Counted from the stretch's first letter, positions 13,740 to 24,155 are shown. The stretch: 49,055 nt of DNA from Deinococcales bacterium (GCA_025359505.1 JANYHH010000086.1:1-49055), one strand, 5' to 3'. Notes: generated by a model from the sequence alone, not told the origin. A program made the numbers and translations.

Positions 13740-16505
13740 ATGTCCCTCTCACCGCTCGAGTTCGTGGATCGTTGGCGCGGCACTGAACTCAACGAACTCG
13801 CGGCGTATCAGGTGTTCTTCAACGGTTTATGTGAGCTGGTGCAGCACCCGAAGCCCGGCGATGCGGGGACGGATGATGCCACGTACCGTTTTGAATACCC
13901 GGTGCGGAAACCCGGCGGGCAATTTGGGCGGGCCGATGTCTTCAAGAAAGGCGCGTGGGTCTGGGAGTTCAAGGATCGCCACACCAGAAAGCTCGAGGGG
14001 GCGTATGAGCAACTGCTGACGTACCGCGACAGCTTGGAAAACCCGCCGTTGTTGATCGTCTGCAATTTGGAGAAGTTCCTGATTCGCACCGCGTTCAGCA
14101 ACACGCCGAGCAAGGCCTTTGAGTTCACCTTGGAGGATTTGCTCGAGCCGAGTACCTTTGAGCTGCTGCGTAACGCCTTTCACGATCCCGAGCGTCTGAA
14201 CCCCAAAGCGACCCGCGAGCGCGTGACGACCGAAGCCGCCGTGACAATCGGCGAACTCGCCCGCAGTTTGGAGGCCAGAGGCGTGCCGAGTGCGAGCGCC
14301 AGTCACTTCTTGATGCAGATGGTCTTCGCATTGTTCGCCGAGGATGCGCGGCTGCTGCCCGCAAAGCTCGTCACGCGCATCCTCGAGCGCACGTCCGACA
14401 ACCCCGAGCGAGCGCGGCAATACTTGGGTGAGCTGTTCCACGCGATGGCGCACGGCGGCGAGGTGCTCTTAGAGGACGTGCCGTACTTCAACAGCGGGCT
14501 GTTCACGGGCGACACGCCGATCCCAGCGCTCGAGGTGAGCGACTTGAAAACCCTGCGGGCAGCCGCGCAACTGGCGTGGGAGGAAGTCGAACCGAGCATC
14601 TTCGGCACATTGTTTGAACGGGCGTTAGACCCAAAGAAACGCGCTCAACTCGGGGCGCACTACACATCCCGCGACGATATCAACCGCTTGACCGAACCCG
14701 TGATTTTAGAGCCGCTGCGCCGCGAGTGGCAGCTCATCCGCGACCGCGCCGACGCTGCGCTGCTGGCTGGCGCGACGGGCAAAATCAGGGTGCGCGAAGT
14801 GGACGAACCCGTGACCGCGTTTATCACACGGCTGCACACGTTGCGCGTCTTAGACCCTGCGTGCGGCAGCGGCAATTTCCTCTACGTCGCCATGCAAGCC
14901 CTGAAAACCTTGGAGCGCGACGTGATCGCGTACTCGCAGAGCATCGGCGTCGGCGGATTCCTGACCTTGGGCCCGCGCCAGTTTTACGGACTTGAAATCA
15001 ACCCGTTGGCGCACGAACTGGCCAGCGTGGTCGTGTGGATCGGGTACTTGCAATGGATGAGCGCGAACGGCTACAGCAATTACGGCTCACCGATCTTGGA
15101 GCGGTTGGACAACATCCGCAACGTGGACGCATTGCTCGAGGTCACAGACACGGGCATGAGGGAGCGCGTGTGGCCCGAAGCGGAGTTCATCGTCGGCAAT
15201 CCACCGTTTCTGGGGGATAAGAAAATGCGCCGCGAGTTGGGCGACGCGTATGTCGAGGGCTTGCGAAAAATCTTCAACGGGCGCGTGGCTGGGCAAGCGG
15301 ATTTCGTGTGCTACTGGTTCGAGAAAGCTCGAGCCGTGATTGAGGCAGGCGCGACGAAACGGGCTGGGTTGATCGCCACGAACAGCATTCGTCAAAGTGC
15401 AAACCGCAAGGTCTTGGAGCGCATCAACGCGACGGGCGCGATTTTCAACGCATGGTCAGACCGCGATTGGATTCTCGAGGGCGCAGCCGTGAATGTCAGT
15501 ATCGTTGGTTTTGACAATGGTGACGAGTCAGAGCGTTTCCTTGATGGAAAATCAGTCTCGCAAATTCACACAAATTTGACGACTGGCACAGACTTGACGG
15601 CAGCTCGAGTTCTGAAAGAAAATCTTGATATTGCTTTCATTGGAGTTCAGAGGGGCGGCAATTTTGATGTTTCGGCGGCGACAGCCGAAGCTTGGCTCGA
15701 CATTCCTAATCCAAACAGTTTTTCAAATCGAGACGTTGTGAAGCCTTACATGACAGGAAGCGATATCATGCAAAAGTCCGAAGGTCGCTGGATTGTTGAT
15801 TTTGCTCTGATGAGTGAAGATCAAGCTGAGCAATATATCGTTCCATTTGCTCATGTTGTCAGCGCGGTTAAGGCGTCTCGAACTGAGTTAAAACGAGCCA
15901 ATCATGCGAAGTATTGGTGGCGATTCCAAGAGACACGGCCGGGTTTGCGAAAAGCTCTCGAAAGTCGGTCACGTTTTATCGCAACTTCTAGAGTTTCTAA
16001 ATACCGTCTTTTTGTTTGGGTAAACGCCAAAACCATTCTCGAAAGTCGCGGAATAGCATTCTGCTTAGAAACAGATTTTGACTTTGGAGTTTTGAACTCG
16101 AGAATCCATACAACATGGGCATTGCACACTGGGAGCACACTCGAGGACAGGCCGTTGTACACAACTACAACCTGCTTTGAAACTTTCCCATTTCCCAGAC
16201 CCACCTCCGCCCAGCATCTCGAGATTGAAAAATGGGCGAAGTACCTCAACGACGTTCGCAACGCGTTGATTGCAGCAGACGGCACGCGCACGCTGACGGG
16301 GATTTACAACGACTTAACGATGCTGCGCTCTGCTCGGGACAGCACCCACCCCGTGTACGCCTTGCTGATCGCGCATGAGCGCTTGGATGCGGCGGTGATT
16401 GCCGCGTATGGCTGGGACGCGCCGCTCCGTGATGACGATATTCTCGCTAAGTTACTGGCGCTGAACTTGCAACGGTCAGCGAACAGTGATTCTATCGATA
16501 CTTGA
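13740..16505 (+). CDS. type IIL restriction-modification enzyme, MmeI-like
   Basis: A single 921-residue protein combining nuclease, methyltransferase and target recognition, as in MmeI (919 residues). The N-terminal nuclease has Asp66 with Glu76-Phe-Lys78, the family D-x9-ExK pattern. The gamma-class N6-adenine methyltransferase has motif I DPACGSGNFLY near residue 373 and motif IV GNPPF near 486. The recognition domain follows (about 590-815) and the C-terminus resembles relatives. It protects its site by methylating one strand and cuts at a distance from it. DNA from about 15,500 to 16,190 is clearly more AT-rich than the rest of the gene, suggesting an exchanged recognition domain. The site cannot be read from sequence. 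Confidence 0.9.
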   Translation: MSLSPLEFVDRWRGTELNELAAYQVFFNGLCELVQHPKPGDAGTDDATYRFEYPVRKPGGQFGRADVFKKGAWVWEFKDRHTRKLEGAYEQLLTYRDSLENPPLLIVCNLEKFLIRTAFSNTPSKAFEFTLEDLLEPSTFELLRNAFHDPERLNPKATRERVTTEAAVTIGELARSLEARGVPSASASHFLMQMVFALFAEDARLLPAKLVTRILERTSDNPERARQYLGELFHAMAHGGEVLLEDVPYFNSGLFTGDTPIPALEVSDLKTLRAAAQLAWEEVEPSIFGTLFERALDPKKRAQLGAHYTSRDDINRLTEPVILEPLRREWQLIRDRADAALLAGATGKIRVREVDEPVTAFITRLHTLRVLDPACGSGNFLYVAMQALKTLERDVIAYSQSIGVGGFLTLGPRQFYGLEINPLAHELASVVVWIGYLQWMSANGYSNYGSPILERLDNIRNVDALLEVTDTGMRERVWPEAEFIVGNPPFLGDKKMRRELGDAYVEGLRKIFNGRVAGQADFVCYWFEKARAVIEAGATKRAGLIATNSIRQSANRKVLERINATGAIFNAWSDRDWILEGAAVNVSIVGFDNGDESERFLDGKSVSQIHTNLTTGTDLTAARVLKENLDIAFIGVQRGGNFDVSAATAEAWLDIPNPNSFSNRDVVKPYMTGSDIMQKSEGRWIVDFALMSEDQAEQYIVPFAHVVSAVKASRTELKRANHAKYWWRFQETRPGLRKALESRSRFIATSRVSKYRLFVWVNAKTILESRGIAFCLETDFDFGVLNSRIHTTWALHTGSTLEDRPLYTTTTCFETFPFPRPTSAQHLEIEKWAKYLNDVRNALIAADGTRTLTGIYNDLTMLRSARDSTHPVYALLIAHERLDAAVIAAYGWDAPLRDDDILAKLLALNLQRSANSDSIDT

Positions 16506-16775
16506 AGGTAAGTTCTCGCTCGAGACACGCTGCTCGTACCGTGACGAATTGTACTAGAGTCTAGTGGAGTTTTTGCGTCAGAGACCCAACGCTTCACTCA
16601 ACAAAAGTGGTTTAGCTTACTTTCTGCAAACGTTTCCAGAAGTAACTTGACGCCCGACCTCGAGACCTCCCGCTCGAGGTCACTGCTTTGACCCATGCTG
16701 CTCATCGGTGCGCGATTCAGTGTTGCCTCAGCCGCCGCGCAGCTCAGGCGCTGATGCTGCGATGCGGAGGTCAAC
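16506..16775. other. spacer without a recognised gene
   Basis: About 270 bases holding only a short perfect palindrome (ACTAGAGTCTAGT near 16552), several CTCGAG sites and the GGAGG ribosome site of the next gene at its right end. I see no RNA gene or protein frame I would support. Confidence 0.5.
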
Positions 16776-16985
16776 ATGCCAGACAAAGACGATAAGAACA
16801 GCGGTCACACCTCGCAACCCGCGCAGTACGAGCGCAGCAAAACCGAGGTCGAAGAAATCGAAGACGGTCACAAACCGTCGGTCAAAAGCGCCAACGACCG
16901 CGAGGCCAACGCGCCGCGCAACCACGAGCACAAAACACCGGATGAGGTCGCCGCCGGAAACGTTCCCTCGAGCAAACAGGGTTGA
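16776..16985 (+). CDS. small hydrophilic protein, probably disordered
   Basis: A 69-residue protein rich in Lys, Asp, Glu, Asn and Gly (MPDKDDKNSGHTSQPAQYER) with no hydrophobic core, so it is probably unstructured like stress-related hydrophilins. The start is firm: GGAGG lies 6-10 bases upstream of ATG 16776. A GC-rich hairpin follows its stop. I do not recognise a family; a stress role is only suggested by composition and by the desiccation-type ferritin-like gene downstream. Confidence 0.7.
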   Translation: MPDKDDKNSGHTSQPAQYERSKTEVEEIEDGHKPSVKSANDREANAPRNHEHKTPDEVAAGNVPSSKQG

Positions 16986-16991
16986 TGGTTT

Positions 16992-17015
16992 AGCCCCCTC
17001 GAGTCCGAGGGGGCT
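16992..17015. terminator. GC-rich hairpin after the small hydrophilic gene
   Basis: AGCCCCCTCG pairs with CGAGGGGGCT around a short loop containing part of a CTCGAG; only a short T stretch follows, so termination may be partial. Confidence 0.55.
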
Positions 17016-17072
17016 TGCAGAGGGCTTTAGTTTCTCGAGCCTAAAAATTCATTCAGTGGTGACCAACGACTC

Positions 17073-17100
17073 GTAGGGGCGCAGCGTGCTGCGCCTCTAC
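17073..17100. repeat. short GTAG-GGGCGCA hairpin repeat, copy 2
   Basis: GTAGGGGCGCAGC faces GCTGCGCCTCTAC in the spacer between two convergent genes; the sequence resembles the copies at 2792 and 33914. Confidence 0.6.
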
Positions 17101-17192
17101 CCAAACTGTGCAGCCCTATCTCGAGACTCATCATGTTCTCGAGATACGCCACATTTGATCCTCGAGCATTTGATCCCGCTCTCGAGCGCCGC

Positions 17193-17807
17193 TTACTTCT
17201 TGACGAAGCCCAGCACGGCGCTCGTGGCTTGCGCTGGCGTGATCGCCCGCTCGTAAGCGCGGTCGTTGCCGACTTGCAGGCCTGTGACGGTCGCGTCGCC
17301 AAGGTTGATGCGCGATTGGCGGATCAGGCAGCGGTGCGTGGCTTCGTTGCCCATGATCGAAGCGGCGGCGCTAAGCACGTCTTTGTTTTGGATCAGCGGC
17401 AATGCGCCCAAGTACGCGCCAACGAAGGCGTCTTCCAAGGCGTTCATCACGCGCAGCACGGGGAGCTGGTTTTTGACGTTGAAGGTCACGGGGTACACGA
17501 ACTCTGGGCGGGCGGCTACCTTGCCGCCGAGGGCGCGAATCGTGGTTTGCAGTGCGCCGACATGCTCGTTTTCTTGGTCTCTGGCGGCGTCGATGTACTC
17601 TTTGGTCAGGCCGTCAAAGCCGCACAATGCGGCGTTGTAGTAAACATCGGTCGCCAGATACTCAGCCGTCAATGCCAGATTGAGGATGTCGACATCGGTG
17701 ATGCCCTGCCCGAGCGCCTTGCTGGTCAGCAGCGTGGCTGCGCCCGCGCTCAGTCCCGTCGCCGTGAGTACCTTCAAAAAACCGCGCCGATCGACTGATT
17801 GATTCAT
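17193..17807 (-). CDS. Tat-exported ferritin-like protein
   Basis: A 204-residue protein with a twin-arginine signal (DRRGFLKVLTATGLSAGAATLL) and a four-helix ferritin-like domain of the kind found in desiccation-related proteins. Helix one has LALTAEYLATDVYY and helix two AARDQENEHV, whose Glu and ExxH residues would form a di-metal or degenerate site. ATG at 17807 is chosen because AGGAG precedes it and the Tat motif follows; upstream in-frame codons add seven residues. It should act outside the cytoplasmic membrane. A stress or iron-related role is inferred from the family. It converges with the small hydrophilic gene. Confidence 0.85.
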   Translation of the reverse strand: MNQSVDRRGFLKVLTATGLSAGAATLLTSKALGQGITDVDILNLALTAEYLATDVYYNAALCGFDGLTKEYIDAARDQENEHVGALQTTIRALGGKVAARPEFVYPVTFNVKNQLPVLRVMNALEDAFVGAYLGALPLIQNKDVLSAAASIMGNEATHRCLIRQSRINLGDATVTGLQVGNDRAYERAITPAQATSAVLGFVKK

Positions 17808-17919
17808 GAAAACTCCTTTTTTCGTCACTCGAGGTTATGGCTCGAGTCGCTGATCTGATGTACGAAATGCACATCACCATTGGATGCGAGGCGATTCGGC
17901 TCGAGTAAGCTACTTGCTC

Positions 17920-18879
17920 ATGTTGCCCGTTTCTATGGAGGATATCCGCGCCGCTGCTCAGCGCATCGCTGGTCAGGCCGTCCGCACGCCGCTGCTGCGC
18001 TTGCCCGTGGCTGGTGAGGTTTACGCCAAATGCGAGAACCTGCAACGCACGGGGTCGTTCAAGTTTCGCGGTGCGTACAACGCTGTAGCGTCGCTGCTCG
18101 AGCGCGAGGGGACTGTGCGCGGCGTGGTTGCGGACTCGAGCGGCAATCACGCGCAGGGCGTCGCGGCGGCCGCGAGTCTGCTGGGCGTGAAGAGTTGCAT
18201 CGTCATTCCGCACAATGCGCCCGCGATCAAGGTGCAGCGCACGGCGGCGTGGGGCGCGGAGATTCTGCGTTGTCCGGATGCCTCGAGCGAGCGCATGGCG
18301 GCGGCCATGCAGATCAGGGACGAGCGCGGTTGGGCGTACATCGCGCCGTTCGACAACGCCGACGTGATCGCGGGTCAAGGCACGAGCGGCTTGGAAATCT
18401 GCGAGGATTTGCCCGACGTGGAGACCGTATTGGTTTGCGTGGGCGGCGGCGGGTTGCTGTCGGGAATCGTCACGGCGGTGAAGGCACTCGCGCCGAACGC
18501 GAGGGTGATCGGCGTAGAGCCGGAACTGGCGGCCGACGCGCAGGAGTCGTTCAGGTCTGGCAAACGCGTGTCTTGGGACGCCAGTCTGGTGACGCGCACC
18601 GTGGCTGATGGCGTGCGAACGCAGGGCATCGGGGCGCTGAACTTTCAGATCATCAGCGCACTGGTGGACGACATCGTGACGGTCTCAGAAGCTGCGATTC
18701 TCACTGCGATGCGCTTCTACGCGCTCGAGGCGAAACTGGCGGTCGAGCCGACGGGGGCGCTGACGCTGGCGGCGCTGCAATCGGGCGCGGTGGCGGCGAC
18801 GGGCAAAACCGTGTGTCTGGTATCGGGCGGCAATTTCGACCCCGTTTTTTACGGCGCGGTGATCGCCGGCAACGCTTAA
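17920..18879 (+). CDS. threonine/serine dehydratase (PLP-dependent)
   Basis: A fold-type II PLP enzyme of about 319 residues. The PLP lysine is in GSFKFRGAYNA (near residue 47). The substrate loop is DSSGNHAQGVA (near 78), the phosphate-binding glycine loop is CVGGGGLLSG (near 173), and SGGNFDP lies at the C-terminus. It should deaminate L-threonine or L-serine to the 2-oxo acid; serine racemase or hydroxyaspartate dehydratase activity cannot be excluded. There is no C-terminal regulatory ACT domain, so it resembles the catabolic type. Starts at ATG 17920 or 17935 both fit; the frame upstream to 17884 looks non-coding. Confidence 0.9.
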   Translation: MLPVSMEDIRAAAQRIAGQAVRTPLLRLPVAGEVYAKCENLQRTGSFKFRGAYNAVASLLEREGTVRGVVADSSGNHAQGVAAAASLLGVKSCIVIPHNAPAIKVQRTAAWGAEILRCPDASSERMAAAMQIRDERGWAYIAPFDNADVIAGQGTSGLEICEDLPDVETVLVCVGGGGLLSGIVTAVKALAPNARVIGVEPELAADAQESFRSGKRVSWDASLVTRTVADGVRTQGIGALNFQIISALVDDIVTVSEAAILTAMRFYALEAKLAVEPTGALTLAALQSGAVAATGKTVCLVSGGNFDPVFYGAVIAGNA

Positions 18880-19051
18880 AATCTTCAGAGGTGCTGCGAA
18901 TTGTCTAAAGACCAATGCGTTTTTAGCAGATCAAACGGCGTCCTTGACAGCAACTCGGGCCGTGACATTGCAGCGCTCGAGTAACTGCCTGCTGGTCTTA
19001 AGCGATGTCGCAAAACATGCCGCTCGAGGATGCAGCAGTACGTCCCTCACG

Positions 19052-19128
19052 TGGTGGGCCCGCCCGGACTTGAACCGGGAACCTACGGGTTATGAGTCCG
19101 CAGCTCTAACCGATTGAGCTACAGGCCC
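19052..19128 (-). tRNA. tRNA with CAT anticodon (elongator Met or Ile2)
   Basis: A 77-nt cloverleaf on the minus strand. Acceptor GGGCCTG pairs with CGGGCCC, the D-arm is GCTC...GAGC, the anticodon loop is CTCATAA, the T-arm is CCCGG-TTCAAGT-CCGGG, the discriminator is A and CCA is encoded. Position 31-39 is an A-C mismatch. The C4-G69 and C5-G68 pairs are compatible with tRNA-Ile2, where lysidine would replace C34, but I cannot decide between Ile2 and Met. Confidence 0.93.
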
Positions 19129-19439
19129 GCGCACATGCGCTCAAGTCTACGAAATAGCAGCTCGAGGACGCAAGACAGCGCTTCACGTTCTTCATGCCCG
19201 CCTTAACCTTTGAGCTTACTTTTATCAGGTAATTTTGTCAGGTCATTGTCGGCATGGCTCAGAGTTTGCGTGGTGGGGCGCGGACGCGACGGTTTTACAA
19301 AGTGAAGCAAGCGTGAGCGTTGCTAAATAAGGTGTTTTTGATTACAGCCAAAGTGTGTTCTGAAGTCTTATTTTTTTGTCTGGTTTTTCGCTTATTTAAA
19401 ACTGGATGTAACCTAAGTTGTTGAGCGGAGGCAACAAAC
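19129..19439. other. upstream region of the fasciclin gene
   Basis: About 310 bases between the leftward tRNA and the fasciclin gene. It becomes AT-rich toward 19,440 and ends in GAGCGGAGG, a ribosome site. Several T-rich runs could hold a promoter but none stands out. Confidence 0.4.
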
Positions 19440-19946
19440 ATGAAGAAGATTTTAGCTGTTGGACTCACCGCCGCCCTGCTCTCGACCGTCGCTGCTCAGA
19501 CCGCCCCCGGTACGATCGTCGATGTCGCCGCTGGCAACAGCGCGTTCTCCACGCTGGTCACGGCCGTAAAAGCCGCTGATCTGGTCGGTACGCTCAGCGG
19601 CAAGGGCCCGTTCACGGTCTTCGCCCCAACCGACGCCGCGTTCGCCAAGCTGCCCGCTGGTACGGTCGAAACGCTGGTCAAGCCAGAGAATAAAGCCGCG
19701 CTCGTCAACATCCTGACGTACCACGTCGTCAGTGGCGCGGTCATGGCAGCCGATGTCGTCAAGCTGGACGGCAAAGCCGTGAAGACCGTGCAGGGCGGCG
19801 AGTTGACCGTCGGCGTCAAGGACGGTAAGGTCACGCTGACGGATGCAAACAAAGGCGTCGCCAATGTCACAGCCGTCGATGTCAAGGCTTCTAACGGTGT
19901 CATCCACGTCATTGACGCCGTGCTGATGCCGCCAGCCAAGAAGTAA
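19440..19946 (+). CDS. secreted fasciclin (FAS1) domain protein
   Basis: A 168-residue protein with a cleavable signal peptide ([20 protein letters not shown]) and one FAS1 domain. The family motifs are [20 protein letters not shown] (H1) near residue 58, [11 protein letters not shown] in the middle, and [14 protein letters not shown] (H2) at the C-terminus. FAS1 domains act in cell adhesion or matrix binding; the bacterial role is usually undefined. The GGAGG ribosome site and the strong terminator at 19964 make it a single-gene unit. Confidence 0.93.
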   Translation: MKKILAVGLTAALLSTVAAQTAPGTIVDVAAGNSAFSTLVTAVKAADLVGTLSGKGPFTVFAPTDAAFAKLPAGTVETLVKPENKAALVNILTYHVVSGAVMAADVVKLDGKAVKTVQGGELTVGVKDGKVTLTDANKGVANVTAVDVKASNGVIHVIDAVLMPPAKK

Positions 19947-19963
19947 ACGGCTCTCCGGTACGC

Positions 19964-19992
19964 GGACACCCCCTTGCGGGGTGTCCTTTTTT
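19964..19992 (+). terminator. terminator of the fasciclin gene
   Basis: GGACACCCC pairs with GGGGTGTCC around CTTGC, followed by six Ts. Confidence 0.9.
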
Positions 19993-20049
19993 GTGCTGCT
20001 CGAGCGACGGATTTCCTCGAGTAACGGATTTCCTTAAGTGACCGTGTGT

Positions 20050-21174
20050 TTACGCAAAAAACGCGCCCTCGAGCGCCAGTCGTGCGGTCAGCATCACGCG
20101 CTCGTCTGGGTCGCAGGTCAAGCCCTCGAGCGCGTGACTAAAGTGATCGGACTGAAATCTCCCGAGCGACCACGCGACCGCTTCGCGCACCTCCCAGCCC
20201 GCGTCGGTCGCGCCCATCGCCAGCAGTGGCAGGTGAGCGGCGTCGCGCAGATTACCGAGCACCAGCGCCGCATTGCGAGCCATGCCGCGCCGCCGCGCTC
20301 GCGCAAAGGCCGTGTCACCGTAGCGCCGCAGGAACGCGTGCCCGGAATCCGTGAACCACGGTTCCAAATCTGGGAACGCTAATTCTGGGTCTGGCTCGAG
20401 CAGCTTGGAAAACCGCCCGGCGTGCGTCGTCCACGGGCAGACTTCCAAGCAATCGTCGCAACCGAACAGATGATCGCCAAATTGCGTTCGCAAAGCGATT
20501 GGCACAGCGCCGCGATGCTCGACCGTGTAATACGCGATGCAGCGCCTCGAGTCGAGCGTGCGATCAGTGAGAATCGCGTCGGTCGGGCAAGCCGTGACGC
20601 AAGCCGTGCAGCGTCCGCAGCGGTCGGGGTGCTCGGCATCGACGGGTGGCACGGCGTCGCACAGCAGCACCGCGATCGAAGTCAGCGCCCCAAGCGAGGT
20701 ACTGATGATTTGGCTCGAACGTCCGCGCCAGCCCAGTCCAGCTCGCGCCGCGAAGCCGCGCTCCAAAATCGGCGCGTGATCGACATAGCCTTTGGCGCGG
20801 ATGCCCAGCCGCGCCGCGATGACCTCTAACTTCTCGAGCGCTGGACGCAACACCGCGTGGTAATCGCGGCTCCACGCGTACCGCGCCACGCGCCCAACCC
20901 GAGTCCCACCGCTCGGCTTGGTGGGAACAGCGTGGTTGTGGCTGACCAGCAGCACCAAAGCGCTGCGTGCAGGCGCGAAGGTCGTTGTCACATCGCGGCG
21001 GCGATCCGCGCTGCGCGGCAAGTAATCCATGCCCGCGTGCAGTGCCGCGTCGCACCACATCTCAAATACTCGCGTGTCCCTCGCCGCGACGCCCGCACTG
21101 ACCCACGCGGCCGCATCGAAACCCGCCTCGAGCGCCGAGCTGTGCAGATCAGCTCGAGGGTCAAAGGCGGTCAT
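20050..21174 (-). CDS. queG: epoxyqueuosine reductase
   Basis: QueG performs the last step of queuosine synthesis, reducing epoxyqueuosine in the wobble position of GUN tRNAs using cobalamin and two [4Fe-4S] clusters. The family segment KGYVDHAPILERGFA contains the conserved active-site Asp. Cluster cysteines are in CGRCTACVTACPTDAI and CDDCLEVCPW. The C-terminal HEAT-like repeats (GWEVREAVAWSLGRF) bind tRNA. ATG at 21174 gives 374 residues, starting MTAFDPRADLHS; the frame open to 21279 upstream is not protein-like. It converges with the fasciclin gene. Confidence 0.93.
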   Translation of the reverse strand: MTAFDPRADLHSSALEAGFDAAAWVSAGVAARDTRVFEMWCDAALHAGMDYLPRSADRRRDVTTTFAPARSALVLLVSHNHAVPTKPSGGTRVGRVARYAWSRDYHAVLRPALEKLEVIAARLGIRAKGYVDHAPILERGFAARAGLGWRGRSSQIISTSLGALTSIAVLLCDAVPPVDAEHPDRCGRCTACVTACPTDAILTDRTLDSRRCIAYYTVEHRGAVPIALRTQFGDHLFGCDDCLEVCPWTTHAGRFSKLLEPDPELAFPDLEPWFTDSGHAFLRRYGDTAFARARRRGMARNAALVLGNLRDAAHLPLLAMGATDAGWEVREAVAWSLGRFQSDHFSHALEGLTCDPDERVMLTARLALEGAFFA

Positions 21175-21260
21175 CGGCTGAGTGTACTGGCTCGAGCATC
21201 GCGCATTTGGCACGAGGACAACTAAACGTGAGGTAAGCGAAACTCGAGCGCATCTCGAGC

Positions 21261-21290
21261 AAAACAAAAACCCCGTCATTGACGAGGTTT
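21261..21290 (-). terminator. terminator of tRNA-Arg
   Basis: On the minus strand ACCTCGTC pairs with GACGGGGT around AAT (with a G-U pair), followed by TTTTTGTTTT. Confidence 0.8.
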
Positions 21291-21294
21291 TCTC

Positions 21295-21371
21295 TGGTGT
21301 ACCCGACTGGAATCGAACCAGTGGCCTAAGCCTTAGGAGTGCCTCGCTCTATCCAACTGAGCTACGGGTAC
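21295..21371 (-). tRNA. tRNA-Arg(CCT)
   Basis: A 77-nt minus-strand cloverleaf. Acceptor GTACCCG pairs with CGGGTAC, the D-arm is GCTC...GAGC, the anticodon loop CTCCTAA has anticodon CCT (codon AGG), the T-arm is ACTGG-TTCGATT-CCAGT, the discriminator is A and CCA is encoded. Position 31-39 is an A-G mismatch, so the anticodon stem is effectively four pairs. Confidence 0.94.
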
Positions 21372-21428
21372 ATTCGCTTTGCAGTCTAGCACCGTGCTAG
21401 TCACGGGCCAAGCCGTAGAATCCACTCC

Positions 21429-21920
21429 GTGAGAGAAACCGTTTATCGCGGTCGCGTCGTGACCCTGCACATCGAAGACAACCATTGGGAGATCGTCGAA
21501 CACCGCGCAGCCGTAGCGATTCTGGCAACCAAGGGCAATGAGATGCTGATCGTCAAGCAGCGCCGCCCAGCCGTGGGCGCGGTCACGCATGAGATTCCAG
21601 CCGGGCTGATCGAGGACGGCGAGGATGTGCTGCAAGCAGCGGCTCGAGAATTCGCCGAGGAGTGCGGGCTTGGTGGCTCGCTCACGTTGGTGACGACGAT
21701 GTACACCTCGCCGGGCTTCACCGACGAGTTGGTTTACTTGATTCGCGCCACCGATCTGCACCCGGCGACAGGCACGCCAGATGATGACGAGAACATTGAA
21801 GTCACGTACATGCACCCCAAAGACTTGATCCAAGGCGCGAAAACGGGCGCGATTCAGACCAGCGGCCCGGCGATTGCCGCCGCGTATCACCTGCTGCTCG
21901 AGCAACTGGAAGGGCGTTAG
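21429..21920 (+). CDS. Nudix hydrolase, ADP-ribose pyrophosphatase type
   Basis: A 163-residue protein. The Nudix box is GLIEDGEDVLQAAAREFAEE followed by CG, with the metal-binding REFAEE. The downstream YTSPGFTDELVYLI matches the ADP-ribose pyrophosphatase subfamily, in which a Pro about 16 residues after the box is diagnostic. It would split ADP-ribose to AMP and ribose 5-phosphate. The start is GTG at 21429, just after the tRNA-Arg promoter region. The stop abuts ribF directly, so the two are probably one transcript. Confidence 0.92.
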   Translation: MRETVYRGRVVTLHIEDNHWEIVEHRAAVAILATKGNEMLIVKQRRPAVGAVTHEIPAGLIEDGEDVLQAAAREFAEECGLGGSLTLVTTMYTSPGFTDELVYLIRATDLHPATGTPDDDENIEVTYMHPKDLIQGAKTGAIQTSGPAIAAAYHLLLEQLEGR

Positions 21921-22811
21921 ATGCAGGTCTTTCAGCATCCAACCGACCGACCACGCACCAACAGCGTCGTGGCCATCGGCAGCTTCGACGGTCTGCATCT
22001 GGGGCATCAAGCGCTAATCGCTGCGCTGGTTGACGCAAGCCACGCTTACAGCGTCCCCAGCGTGGTGTTCACCTTCGATCAGCCGACGCGGGTGCTTCTG
22101 GAGGGGACGAAGTACCTCTACACACTGGCTGAGAAACTCGAGATTCTGCGCGAGTCAAATGTGAGCGAGGTGATCGCCGTGCCGTTCACCAAGGCGTTCT
22201 CCGAGCGCGACAAAACCGCGTTTCTGCGGGACATCGCCGTGCTGCAACCGTTGCAAATTCTGGTCGGCGATGATTTCAGGTTCGGTCACGCACGGGGCGG
22301 CGGGATCACCGATCTCGAGACATTGTGCCCTGTGACGGCACTACCGATGACCGCTCTGAACGGCGTGCCCGTCAAAGCCAGCGCAATTCGCGCTCTTTTG
22401 GAGGCTGGGGACGTAGTGGCGGCTCGAGCGCTGCTCGGGAGAGCTTTCAGCGCCAACGGCGTGGTCGTGCGCGGGCAGCAGTTGGGGCACACAATTGGCT
22501 TCCCGACCGCCAACATCGCCGTGCCAGACGGCAAGCTCCTGCCCAAAGGCGTTTACGCCGTGCGGCTCGAGGTTGCGGGTGAGCGTTTGCAAGGCATGGC
22601 CAACATTGGCACGCGCCCGACGGTCAGCGGCATGACCGAGAGCTTCGAGGTCAATGTCTTCGATTTCGATGGCGATTTGTACGGTCTTGAAACCAGCGTG
22701 AGTTTTGAAGCCTTCATCCGCAGCGAACAAAAATTCGCGGGTCTGCCCGCGCTGATCGCGCAACTCGAGCGCGATCGTCTGACAGCGCTCGAGTTGCTTG
22801 GCAAAGATTGA
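21921..22811 (+). CDS. ribF: riboflavin kinase/FAD synthetase
   Basis: A bifunctional 296-residue enzyme converting riboflavin to FMN and FAD. The N-terminal adenylyltransferase domain has AIGSFDGLHLGHQALI (near residue 18) and LVGDDFRFGHARGGG (near 114). The C-terminal kinase domain has VVRGQQLGHTIGFPTANIA with the PTAN motif near residue 192 and the ANIGTRPTV and FEVNVFDFDGDLYG blocks. ATG at 21921 follows the Nudix stop codon without a gap. Its C-terminal residues are rich in CTCGAG-encoded Leu-Glu pairs. Confidence 0.95.
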   Translation: MQVFQHPTDRPRTNSVVAIGSFDGLHLGHQALIAALVDASHAYSVPSVVFTFDQPTRVLLEGTKYLYTLAEKLEILRESNVSEVIAVPFTKAFSERDKTAFLRDIAVLQPLQILVGDDFRFGHARGGGITDLETLCPVTALPMTALNGVPVKASAIRALLEAGDVVAARALLGRAFSANGVVVRGQQLGHTIGFPTANIAVPDGKLLPKGVYAVRLEVAGERLQGMANIGTRPTVSGMTESFEVNVFDFDGDLYGLETSVSFEAFIRSEQKFAGLPALIAQLERDRLTALELLGKD

Positions 22812-23084
22812 GGCTCGAGCACCGACGAATGCGTACCGAACGGTTTGCCAATGCAAACTCAGTCCACCGCGCCGCCCATGTCAACCGCATTTCGAGCCTC
22901 GAGCCGAAGCGTTTGGCGGTTCCGAGCTTAGAGATGTTGACTCGAGCCAGTCGTTTTTCCCTTTTCTGAGGCGCTTCTCACAGTGATTTACGGGTATACT
23001 CTCGCGTTACCCAGCAATTTAGGTGCTGGTAGGCAATCTATATCAAAACTTTGCGCCCGTCGAGGCGTGCGTAGGAGCGTGCGA

Positions 23085-24116
<1,032 letters not shown>

Positions 24117-24155
24117 AGCGTACTGGGCTGCGCTGCGCGTCCCAAGGCGATTCTG

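Noticed and set aside
16548..16570. Palindrome ACTAGAGTCTAGT followed by GGAGTTTTT as a terminator
   Set aside because: The stem would be only six A/T-containing pairs with a one-base loop; not a convincing terminator.
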